DNA of 23,760 bases from RGIG5579 sp045541915 (GTDB lineage Bacteria; Bacillota; Clostridia; Oscillospirales; SIG627): NCBI GenBank assembly GCA_045541915.1, contig JAZQJZ010000023.1, positions 1 through 23,760 on the forward strand. The letters are read 5' to 3'. Every line of letters starts with the position of its first letter. Position 1 is the first letter of the stretch. The notes under the pieces were generated by a model. The model made no database searches and had not been told where the DNA came from. It saw nothing but the letters and a program-made list of their open reading frames with translations. Both the position numbers and the translations under genes were made by a program. Below, in pieces: positions 13,899 to 21,343 of this stretch.

Positions 13899-16295
13899 AT
13901 GTTATTTTCCGATTTCTTAAAAAGCCATTTGGTATTATTAGATGGCGCCATGGGATCCTTGCTCCAGGAAAAAGGCCTGAAGCCGGGAGAATTTCCGGAG
14001 CGGTGGAACCTTACCCATCCGGAGGTGATCACCGGAATCCATCGGGATTATTTTGATGCCGGAAGCAATGTTGTCTGTACCAATACCTTCGGCGCCAATC
14101 TCTTGAAATTTTCAAAGGATGAGCTTTCCCACATTGTAAAGGCAGCCATTGAAAATGCAAAAAAGGCCAGGAGTGAAAGCCAGGCTCCTCAAGAAAAATT
14201 CATTGCTCTTGATATTGGCCCTTCCGGAAAGCTTCTTAAGCCCTTGGGTCAATTGGATTTTGAAGAAGCGGTTTCCCTTTTTGCCGAAACGGTGAAATTG
14301 GGAGAGAAGTTCGGAGCTGATCTGATCTTCATTGAAACCATGAACGATTCTTACGAGACCAAAGCGGCTCTTTTGGCAGCAAAGGAATCCTCTTCCCTCC
14401 CCGTCTTGGTTTCTAACGCTTACGGCGAGGATGGAAAATTGATGACCGGCGCCACACCGGCGGCAATGGTCGCACTTTTAGAGGGAATGGGCGCCGATGC
14501 CATTGGAGCCAACTGTTCCTTGGGTCCCCGTCAGCTTTCCAAGGTGGCAAAGGAGCTTCTCCGATACGCCAGCGTTCCGGTCATTTTAAAGCCCAATGCC
14601 GGCCTTCCCCGAGAGGAAAACGGCAAAACGATTTATGATATTACCCCGGAGGAATTTGCCCAAGAGGTCTCCCTTTTGATTCAAGAAGGCATCCGCGTTG
14701 CAGGTGGATGCTGCGGTTCCACCCCGGAATATATCAGTCATTTGAACCGCCTTTCCTCCAATTTGGAGCCGGTGAAATTGACACCAAAGAATCAAACGGC
14801 GGTCTCCTCTTATTCTCACGCCGTTTTCTTCGGAAGTGAGCCGATCCTCATTGGAGAGAGGATCAATCCCACCGGAAAAAAGCGATTGAAGGAAGCGCTG
14901 TACCAAAAGGACATCGGTCATATTCTTTCCGAGGGCATTCGCCAAGAGGAAATGGGAGTTCACATTCTGGATGTAAATGTGGGTCTGCCGGACATTGACG
15001 AAAAAACGCTTCTTTGCGAATGTATTTGCCGCTTGCAGGAGGTTTTGGATCTTCCCCTGCAGATCGACACTGCCGACCCGGAGGCAATGGAACGTGCACT
15101 GCGCCGCTACAACGGAAAAGCGCTGATCAACTCGGTCAACGGAAAAAAAGAAAGCATGGAAGCCATTTTCCCATTGGTGAAAAAATACGGTGGGGCAGTC
15201 ATCGCCTTGACCCTGGATGAAAACGGGATTCCGTCGTCGGCTGACGGAAGAGTGGAGATTGCCAAGCAGATCCTGAAGGTGGCGGAATCCTATGGAATTG
15301 ACCGGAAAGACATTATTTTTGACACCCTTGCCATGACAGTCAGTGCGGATCCTTCGGCCCCTCTTGCCACCCTTGGCGCGCTTCGCACGATTCGGGAAGA
15401 ATTGGGCTGCCACACTTTGCTTGGCGTTTCCAATGTTTCCTTTGGATTGCCATCCCGGGATGCGATCAACAGCACTTTTTTTGCTCTGGCTTTGGAAAAC
15501 GGACTTTCCGGCGCCATTATGAATCCCTTTTCCCAGGAAATGATGAAAACCTATTTCTGTTACCGTGCTTTGAAGGGACAGGATGAAAATTTCAGCGATT
15601 ATATTTCTCACGCTGATGCCTTTCTGACTGCTGCAGTCCCCACCGAAAAAAAAGAGGCAGAGGCCGAATCAGAATCGTTTTCCCAGTTGCAAAAGGCCAT
15701 TGAAAAGGGATGGAAAGAAAAAGCAGGAGAGTTGACCGGCAAAATGCTGGAGGAAACAGCGCCACTGGAGATCATAAACGGCCAGATCATTCCGGCCTTA
15801 GATGCCGCGGGAAAGGGATTCGAAGAAAAAAGAATCTTTTTGCCTCAGCTTCTCATGAGCGCGGAAGCAGCCAAATTCGCCTTCGAAAAAATCCGGGAGA
15901 AGATGGGACAGGAGAGTCGGGAGAATCAAAAAGCAGTTCTTGTTCTTGCCACGGTTCAAGGAGACATTCACGACATTGGCAAAAACATTGTAAAACTGCT
16001 TCTGGAGAATTACGGTTATCAGGTTCTGGATTTAGGAAAGGATGTTTCGCCGGATGCGATTCTGAAAACGGTACTGGAAAACCGTGCTCCTTTTGTTGGA
16101 CTCAGTGCATTGATGACCACCACCGTTCCGGCAATGGAACAGACCATTTCCCTTTTGAGGGAACACGCTCCCTGGTGCAAAACACTGGTGGGTGGAGCAG
16201 TTCTGACAGAGGAATATGCCAGGAAGATCAAGGCTGATTTTTACGCAAAGGATGCCATGGAAGCGGTTCGATACCTGGAAAAAGTAGCAAAATAA
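13899..16295 (+). CDS. metH: Cobalamin-dependent methionine synthase lacking the activation domain
   Basis: The 798-residue product transfers the methyl group of 5-methyl-THF via methylcobalamin to homocysteine. Domains in order: homocysteine methyltransferase barrel (about 1-290) with zinc ligands Cys206 (ANCS) and Cys271/Cys272 (GGCCGS); pterin-binding barrel (about 310-570) with GERINPTGKKR; B12 cap helices (about 590-670); and B12-binding Rossmann domain (about 680-798) with GDIHDIGKN, where His691 is the lower cobalt ligand. E. coli MetH has about 1227 residues; the missing 330 C-terminal residues are the reactivation domain, supplied here by the preceding gene. The ATG at 13899 has GAGGTG just upstream; an upstream in-frame ATG overlapping the previous gene lacks one. 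It is the last gene of the operon. Confidence 0.93.
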   Translation: MLFSDFLKSHLVLLDGAMGSLLQEKGLKPGEFPERWNLTHPEVITGIHRDYFDAGSNVVCTNTFGANLLKFSKDELSHIVKAAIENAKKARSESQAPQEKFIALDIGPSGKLLKPLGQLDFEEAVSLFAETVKLGEKFGADLIFIETMNDSYETKAALLAAKESSSLPVLVSNAYGEDGKLMTGATPAAMVALLEGMGADAIGANCSLGPRQLSKVAKELLRYASVPVILKPNAGLPREENGKTIYDITPEEFAQEVSLLIQEGIRVAGGCCGSTPEYISHLNRLSSNLEPVKLTPKNQTAVSSYSHAVFFGSEPILIGERINPTGKKRLKEALYQKDIGHILSEGIRQEEMGVHILDVNVGLPDIDEKTLLCECICRLQEVLDLPLQIDTADPEAMERALRRYNGKALINSVNGKKESMEAIFPLVKKYGGAVIALTLDENGIPSSADGRVEIAKQILKVAESYGIDRKDIIFDTLAMTVSADPSAPLATLGALRTIREELGCHTLLGVSNVSFGLPSRDAINSTFFALALENGLSGAIMNPFSQEMMKTYFCYRALKGQDENFSDYISHADAFLTAAVPTEKKEAEAESESFSQLQKAIEKGWKEKAGELTGKMLEETAPLEIINGQIIPALDAAGKGFEEKRIFLPQLLMSAEAAKFAFEKIREKMGQESRENQKAVLVLATVQGDIHDIGKNIVKLLLENYGYQVLDLGKDVSPDAILKTVLENRAPFVGLSALMTTTVPAMEQTISLLREHAPWCKTLVGGAVLTEEYARKIKADFYAKDAMEAVRYLEKVAK

Positions 16296-16300
16296 CATCA

Positions 16301-16330
16301 AAAAAAGCCTTCCCGAAGGAAGGCTTTTTT
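16301..16330. terminator. Bidirectional terminator between metH and the PfkB kinase gene
   Basis: A perfect 13-pair stem (AAAAAAGCCTTCC / GGAAGGCTTTTTT) with a CGAA tetraloop. It has T-tracts on both strands and serves both converging operons. Confidence 0.93.
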
Positions 16331-16336
16331 CTTTTT

Positions 16337-17410
16337 TTATCTCTTAACGCGTGCATTGCCGCCCCAGATGCTCCAGATCACATCTTCATCGGCAGGCTGA
16401 CCGTAGTCCGTCAGGAAGGTGGTGGCAAGTGCGCCGGAGGCCCAACCGAACTGGATCCATTTTTCAGATTCCCAGCCCTTGAGGATACCGTAGAGCATGC
16501 CGCCAACAAAGCCATCGCCGCCGCCGATTCGATCCAGAACGTGGATGCGACGGGGTTCTACCACGTGCCACTGGTCTTCTGCCAGCATAATGGCGCCCCA
16601 AAGGTGAGAATTCACATTCTCCACCTGGCGCAAGGTGGTAGCGAAAACAGAAGCATTGGAAAACTTTTCTTTGACGCGACGGATCATTTCCTTGAAGGAA
16701 TCGATCTTAGCGCCCAGATCCTTACCGCCGGCTTCGGGGCCCTGGATGCCAAGGCAAAGCTGGAAGTCTTCCTCGTTACCGATCAGGATATCGGCTACAG
16801 ATGCAATCTCGGTGAAAATGGCGTGCAATTCTTCTTCGCGTCCTTTCCAGAAGGAAGCGCGGTAGTTCAAGTCAAAGGAAATGAGAGTGCCGTATTTCTT
16901 GGCGGCGCGAGCCAACTCCAGACAAAACACACTGGTCTCGTGAGACAGAGCGCCAATCAGTCCGGAAAGGTGAAGAATACCAACGCCCTCCTGACCGAAA
17001 ATGCGATCCAGATCAAAATCCTTGATGTTCAGCGTGCGGCCCACTTCACCGGCACGGTCGTTGCACACGCGGGGACCGCGGGAGCCGTAACCGGAATCGG
17101 CAATGTTGAACTGGTGACGAACACCCCAGGGATCTTCCTGCTCCACTTCCTTGCCCTCAAATTCCATTCCGCGAGAACGAAGGTCGCGCTTGATGAAATC
17201 AGCGATGGGGCTATCCTTAACAAAGGTGGTCAAAACCTTGGTGGGAAGTCCCAGATAAGAGGAAACGGAAGCCACGTTGGTTTCGGCGCTGGTTGCCTGC
17301 ATCATAAACAGATTGGAGGAGGCTACCGGCTGACCGTTCATGGGGGTGATTCTCACGCCCATACTGGTGGGAACCACCAGAGCATATTTACAATTCTCAC
17401 GAAGTTTCAT
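16337..17410 (-). CDS. PfkB-family sugar kinase, 2-keto-3-deoxygluconate kinase-like
   Basis: The 357-residue product is a ribokinase-fold (PfkB) kinase. Near residues 173-185 is FDLNYRASFWKG, the segment seen in KDG kinases and their relatives. The C-terminal PfkB signature reads DRIGGGDGFVGGMLYGIL (about 290-308), in which the Asp of GGGD is the catalytic base; the usual Thr/GAGD is altered to Ile-Gly-Gly-Gly-Asp. The expected reaction is ATP-dependent phosphorylation of a ketose or sugar acid, KDG to KDPG being the best guess. It lies 36 bases downstream of gnd and is the last gene of the larA-PHP-gnd cluster. AAGGAG sits 10 bases ahead of the ATG. Fructokinase-like or 5-dehydro-2-deoxygluconokinase-like specificity remains possible. 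Confidence 0.85.
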   Translation of the reverse strand: MKLRENCKYALVVPTSMGVRITPMNGQPVASSNLFMMQATSAETNVASVSSYLGLPTKVLTTFVKDSPIADFIKRDLRSRGMEFEGKEVEQEDPWGVRHQFNIADSGYGSRGPRVCNDRAGEVGRTLNIKDFDLDRIFGQEGVGILHLSGLIGALSHETSVFCLELARAAKKYGTLISFDLNYRASFWKGREEELHAIFTEIASVADILIGNEEDFQLCLGIQGPEAGGKDLGAKIDSFKEMIRRVKEKFSNASVFATTLRQVENVNSHLWGAIMLAEDQWHVVEPRRIHVLDRIGGGDGFVGGMLYGILKGWESEKWIQFGWASGALATTFLTDYGQPADEDVIWSIWGGNARVKR

Positions 17411-17446
17411 ATTTCAAAATCTCCTTGTTTTTTCGCTTAAAGAGAA

Positions 17447-18910
17447 TCAGACCACATACTGGGTGGCAGCGGTATCACCGCCGTGACCGGTCCAGTTGGT
17501 GTGGAAAAACTCACCGCGGGGAGCATCTACGCGCTCATAGGTGTGAGCACCGAAGAAGTCTCTCTGTGCCTGGAGCAGGTTGGCAGGCAGTCTCTCACAA
17601 CGGTAACCGTCGTAATAAGCCAGTGCGGAAGAGAAGGCAGGAGTGGGCATACCGCAGAGAGCACCCTGGGCTACCACCTTGCGCCAGCCGGGCAGAATAC
17701 TTGCCAGTTTGTCGGTAAAGTAAGGATCCAGAAGCAGATTTGCCAACTGAGGATCGTTATCAAAGGCTTCCTTGATCTTGCCAAGGAACACGGAACGGAT
17801 GATACATCCACCGCGCCACATCAGCGCGATTCCGCCATAGTTCAGATTCCAGCCGTAGGTTTTAGCAGCGGCACGCATCAAGGTGTAGCCCTGTGCATAA
17901 GAGACGATCTTGGAGGCCAAAAGGGCGCAGCGGATATTTTCGATCCACTCGGCCTTTTCTTCAGCGGTAAGCTTGGGAGCGTCTTCAGCCAGGCCGGGGA
18001 GAACCTTTGCAGCGGCAACGCGCTCTTCCTTCATGGCAGACAGACAACGGGAGAACACTGCTTCTCCGATCAGAGTCAGCGGAACGCCTTCATCCAGAGC
18101 GGCAATGCCGGTCCATTTTCCGGTTCCCTTCTGTCCGGCAGTATCCAGAATCTTTTCTACGATAGGTGCGCCGTCGGTATCCTTATATGCCAGGATATCA
18201 CGGGTGATCTCTACCAGATAACTGTCCAGATCACCTTCCATCCACTGAGCGAATACCTGGTGCATTTCCTCCTCGGTCATACCCAGCATATACTTCATCA
18301 GGTGATAGGCTTCACAGATCAACTGCATATCGCCGTATTCAATTCCGTTGTGCACCATCTTCACAAAGTGACCGGCACCGTTTTCGCCTACCCAGTCACA
18401 GCAGGGAGAGCCATCCTCCACCTTGGCACAGATGGCCTGAAGGATTTCTTTTACAAAGGGCCAAGCGGCGGGAGATCCGCCGGGCATCAGAGAAGGTCCG
18501 TTCAAAGCGCCTTCTTCACCGCCGGAAACACCGGTACCGATGTAAAGTTTGCCCTTGGATTCCACGTAAGCGGTACGGCGAGCCGTATCCGGGAAGTGAG
18601 AGTTGCCTCCATCGATGATGATATCGCCGTCATCCAAAAGAGGAAGCAGAGAATCAATGGTGGCATCCACAGCGTCGCCTGCTTTGATCATCATCATGAT
18701 CTTGCGGGGCTTTTCCACTCTATCAACCAATTCCTGCAAGGAATAAGTGCCGATGATATTCTTGCCGGCGCCACGTCCTTCCACAAAGTTTTTCACCTTT
18801 TCGGTGGTACGGTTAAATACGGCAACCGTATAACCCTTCGATTCCATATTGAGGACCAGATTCTCGCCCATGACCGCAAGACCGATCAAACCGATGTTTG
18901 CTTTTTTCAT
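17447..18910 (-). CDS. gnd: 6-phosphogluconate dehydrogenase, decarboxylating
   Basis: The 487-residue product is a full-length long-form 6PGDH. It oxidises 6-phosphogluconate to ribulose 5-phosphate and CO2 in the cytoplasm. The nucleotide fold GLIGLAVMGENLVLN (residues about 7-21) is followed by FNRTTEKV, whose Arg-Thr favours NADP. Then come IIDGGNSHFPDT, the substrate loop GTGVSGGEEGALNGPSLMPGG, and the catalytic GAGHFVKMVHNGIEYGDM with Lys and His-Asn. The C-terminal tail with FHTNWTGHGG reaches into the partner subunit in known structures. AAGGAG stands 8 bases before the ATG. It lies 52 bases after the PHP gene and 36 before the kinase, all on one strand, which places it in a hexonate-related operon rather than next to zwf. 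Confidence 0.96.
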   Translation of the reverse strand: MKKANIGLIGLAVMGENLVLNMESKGYTVAVFNRTTEKVKNFVEGRGAGKNIIGTYSLQELVDRVEKPRKIMMMIKAGDAVDATIDSLLPLLDDGDIIIDGGNSHFPDTARRTAYVESKGKLYIGTGVSGGEEGALNGPSLMPGGSPAAWPFVKEILQAICAKVEDGSPCCDWVGENGAGHFVKMVHNGIEYGDMQLICEAYHLMKYMLGMTEEEMHQVFAQWMEGDLDSYLVEITRDILAYKDTDGAPIVEKILDTAGQKGTGKWTGIAALDEGVPLTLIGEAVFSRCLSAMKEERVAAAKVLPGLAEDAPKLTAEEKAEWIENIRCALLASKIVSYAQGYTLMRAAAKTYGWNLNYGGIALMWRGGCIIRSVFLGKIKEAFDNDPQLANLLLDPYFTDKLASILPGWRKVVAQGALCGMPTPAFSSALAYYDGYRCERLPANLLQAQRDFFGAHTYERVDAPRGEFFHTNWTGHGGDTAATQYVV

Positions 18911-18962
18911 GCTTTTTTCTCCTTCTTGTTGATTGATAATTATTTTAAATGAAATAAAACCC

Positions 18963-19826
18963 TTATTTTTTGTTGCCGGTTACCGCCTGGTGGCGTTCCC
19001 GGAGTCCTTCCAGAACACTGTAAGGAATCTGAAGTCCTCCCCGACCGGATCCAATGGAAATATGGGGTTTGTTGGCACCGTGATAATCAGTACCGCCGGA
19101 GATCACAAGACCCAATTCCTTTGCCATATTCTGATAACGCTCCTGCATTTCCGGAGTGTAATCGGTATAATACCCTTCCACACCCTCAAGACCGTAAGGA
19201 ATCAAGGAACGAAGATATTCCTTTAACTGATCATCGGGCATTTTGATCAAGTGCAAATGCGCCGCCACTGCAATGCCGCCGGCTCTGCGGATCAGAGAAA
19301 CAGCCTCCGGGCCGGTGAGCGCCTGACGGTTGGAATAAGCATAGCAGCCGACGCTTAAATACTTGGAAAAAGCATCCTGAACCGATTCGGCGTACCCTTT
19401 TCTCACCATGATCTGCGCGAAATGCGCACGGCATAAAACGGGATTTCCGTGAGCCTCTTTTCTCAATTCCTCCATGGTGATCTGAAAGCCCATTTCGTTC
19501 AGTTTCCGGCAGGTTTCCTCCTGGCGCTCATCCCGAACCTTAAGGGCGTATGCCATGGTATCCTGCAGTTCTTTGTTTTCAATATCAATAAAATAACCCA
19601 AAATGTGAAGCTCGGTATCGGACTGAGCGGAAAGCTCCACTGCGGGAATCACCTCCACTCCCAGTCTTGCGCCCTCTTCCATGGCCTCACGAACACCCTT
19701 GATGCAATCGTGATCGGAAAGGGCAATGGCAGAAAGACCGGCTTCTTTTGCCGCTTTTACCACATCAGACGGAGTTTGGGCACCGTCGCTGTGAAGAGAG
19801 TGGGTATGCAAGTCAATTCGTTTCAT
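18963..19826 (-). CDS. PHP-domain metal-dependent phosphoesterase (TrpH/RNase AM-like)
   Basis: The 287-residue product has the full PHP metal-binding set: RIDLHTHSLHSDG (HxH at the N-terminus), LSDHD, PAVELSA (Glu), VAAHLHLI (His) and GGTDYHG (Asp and His). Relatives hydrolyse nucleoside 3',5'-bisphosphates or trim RNA/DNA 5' ends (RNase AM/YciV); others act on sugar or histidinol phosphates. The insertion between the Glu and the later His (RDERQEETCRKLNEMGFQITMEELRK, 26 residues, one part of a helical lid) is typical of the TrpH group. The ATG at 19826 has AAAGGGG 5 bases upstream and lies 11 bases after the LarA-like stop codon, so translation is probably coupled. Its role in a sugar-acid operon is unclear. 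Confidence 0.85.
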   Translation of the reverse strand: MKRIDLHTHSLHSDGAQTPSDVVKAAKEAGLSAIALSDHDCIKGVREAMEEGARLGVEVIPAVELSAQSDTELHILGYFIDIENKELQDTMAYALKVRDERQEETCRKLNEMGFQITMEELRKEAHGNPVLCRAHFAQIMVRKGYAESVQDAFSKYLSVGCYAYSNRQALTGPEAVSLIRRAGGIAVAAHLHLIKMPDDQLKEYLRSLIPYGLEGVEGYYTDYTPEMQERYQNMAKELGLVISGGTDYHGANKPHISIGSGRGGLQIPYSVLEGLRERHQAVTGNKK

Positions 19827-19837
19827 TGTTTCCCCTT

Positions 19838-21085
19838 TCAATCATCACAAACCCAAAGGCCCAGGGCGGGGTTGGAAATGTAAAAGATCTCTTCTCCATC
19901 CACCAGGTTAAAGCCGTCCTTTAGACAAGCAGGATCATACTTTTCAATGGCTTTTTCATAGGGAATGTAGTCAAATGCTGCACCGCGCACCTCTTCTTCC
20001 GTTAAATGACCGGCGCAATAGGTAATGGAAAATCGTCCGTCGGAGGAGCCGTGAATCAGATGCGCCGCAACCGAAAGGTTCTGCCGCAGATCCTCGTTTT
20101 CCTCCACAAGGCGAAGAACCTTTTCCCGTCCCACATAGCCGTATTTCCGGATCAGACGGTCGTTCTCATCGTCTTCTCCAAAGCGCCCCACCGCAGGAGC
20201 CAACACAATCAGCTCTCCTCCATCGGCAATGGCCATACGAGTGCGATACACCGACTTGTTTCCCAGCCAGGTGCTCTTAAACTCTCTGGGATCCAGATAC
20301 ACCACCACTTTTTTCAGACGCTCTTTCATATGAGTCAGATTGATTTCCTGGCTCTTTTTCACAGCGGCCTCGAAGTTTTTCCGTTCCGAGCCGATGTAAA
20401 GGCCGTGCAAGGTGACCTCATCCCCTTGATTGGTGGTGGTCGTGAGAACATATACCAAAGGAACCTGACTTAAGAACTTCTCCTGGGCATAGTCAAACAC
20501 GCGGCGCACAGGAGAAAAATCCTTCCCCATGATCCGTTCCATGCCGTAAAAGGCACCCAGCATATGGGAGGAGTTGATCATGGATGAACCGCCACAGCCC
20601 ACAAAAATATTTTTAGAATAGTTGGCCATTCCCACCACTTCATGGGGCACCACCTGGCCAATGGAAAGCACCAGATCATAGGAAGGATCCACCACGCGGC
20701 GATTCACTTCCACATCAATGCTATCCTTCACAAGGCCCTCCGACACCTCAGAAACAAAGGAGGACGGAACCTCGCCTAATTTTACCACATCGGTGCGCCA
20801 GTTGTGAACCAGCATCCGGTCAAAGGGAACATCCTTGCCAAAAAAGGCCACCCACTCTTCTTTGGTCATAGGAGCGTGGGTTCCCAGAGCAGGCATAATA
20901 TCCACCTGACAGGTATCTTTCAAAAGGTCATAGTAAATGGCTGTGATCTTTCCGGCGCCGGAATACATCCGGGTGAAATCCGGAGGAAGGATCAGAACTT
21001 TTTTCAGTTCTCTCCCTTTCAGAGACTCTGCCAGTTTTTCCTTCAGCAGCTCGTCCGGGATTCCGTTTTCCATTTCAAAAATCAT
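19838..21085 (-). CDS. LarA-family nickel-pincer racemase/epimerase
   Basis: The 415-residue product matches the LarA (DUF2088) family, which racemises or epimerises alpha-hydroxyacids using a nickel-pincer nucleotide covalently bound to a Lys. The cofactor residues are conserved with the spacing of lactate racemase: PHEVVGMANYSK gives His148 and Lys158, ten apart like LarA His174/Lys184, and His174 follows 16 later like LarA His200. Arg39 in PDFTR and His70 in GTHAP match the substrate-side Arg75/His108. It should therefore be an active Ni enzyme. The substrate is open: lactate, malate, or a hexonate given the neighbours gnd and a KDG-kinase-like gene. The ATG at 21085 has GTGAGG upstream. 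The cofactor-making larB/C/E are not in the window. Confidence 0.85.
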   Translation of the reverse strand: MIFEMENGIPDELLKEKLAESLKGRELKKVLILPPDFTRMYSGAGKITAIYYDLLKDTCQVDIMPALGTHAPMTKEEWVAFFGKDVPFDRMLVHNWRTDVVKLGEVPSSFVSEVSEGLVKDSIDVEVNRRVVDPSYDLVLSIGQVVPHEVVGMANYSKNIFVGCGGSSMINSSHMLGAFYGMERIMGKDFSPVRRVFDYAQEKFLSQVPLVYVLTTTTNQGDEVTLHGLYIGSERKNFEAAVKKSQEINLTHMKERLKKVVVYLDPREFKSTWLGNKSVYRTRMAIADGGELIVLAPAVGRFGEDDENDRLIRKYGYVGREKVLRLVEENEDLRQNLSVAAHLIHGSSDGRFSITYCAGHLTEEEVRGAAFDYIPYEKAIEKYDPACLKDGFNLVDGEEIFYISNPALGLWVCDD

Positions 21086-21125
21086 ACAAACCTCACTTTT
21101 TTTCAAAAGCCCATAGAAAGGGACT

Positions 21126-21167
21126 TTAAACTTTGACAAGTTTAACATATAAGTTTTCTATTTGCAA
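21126..21167 (-). promoter_or_regulatory. Probable larA-operon promoter with 20-base operator dyad
   Basis: A dyad with 8-base perfect arms, TTAAACTT-TGAC-AAGTTTAA, lies at 21126-21145. A minus-strand -35 TTGCAA (21162-21167) and a weaker -10 TAAACT (21139-21144) with a 17-base spacer place the dyad over the -10. The dyad is clear; the -10 assignment is moderate. Confidence 0.5.
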
Positions 21168-21260
21168 CAAAGTTTTGAAAGAATGTCAGTTTTTGCATAT
21201 TTTCACATTTTATTTTTCCGTTTTATTAGTATGGGAGGAAATAAAACGCTCTAATCCTCC

Positions 21261-21309
21261 CTCTGTTTTTGTGGCAAATATTGCCAAACAGAGCATTTTA
21301 TGGTATAAT
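21261..21309 (+). promoter_or_regulatory. Promoter of the ABC exporter gene with overlapping dyad
   Basis: -35 TTGCCA (21281-21286) and consensus -10 TATAAT (21304-21309), spacer 17. A 33-base imperfect dyad (21261-21293) covers the -35: CTCTGTTT and AAACAGAG as outer arms, GGCAA-ATA-TTGCC as inner arms, with a 4-base bulge on the left. Since it lies upstream of the transcription start it should work as DNA, not RNA. Confidence 0.65.
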
Positions 21310-21343
21310 GAAGGTGATCAAAAAACAGGAAGGAGAGATGTGT

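Noticed and set aside
14586..15611. 341-codon open frame on the minus strand opposite metH
   Set aside because: Antisense to conserved MetH domains, no ribosome binding site.
17483..18952. 489-codon open frame on the plus strand opposite gnd
   Set aside because: It mirrors gnd over its whole length, has no ribosome binding site and no recognisable motif; gnd is unmistakable on the other strand.
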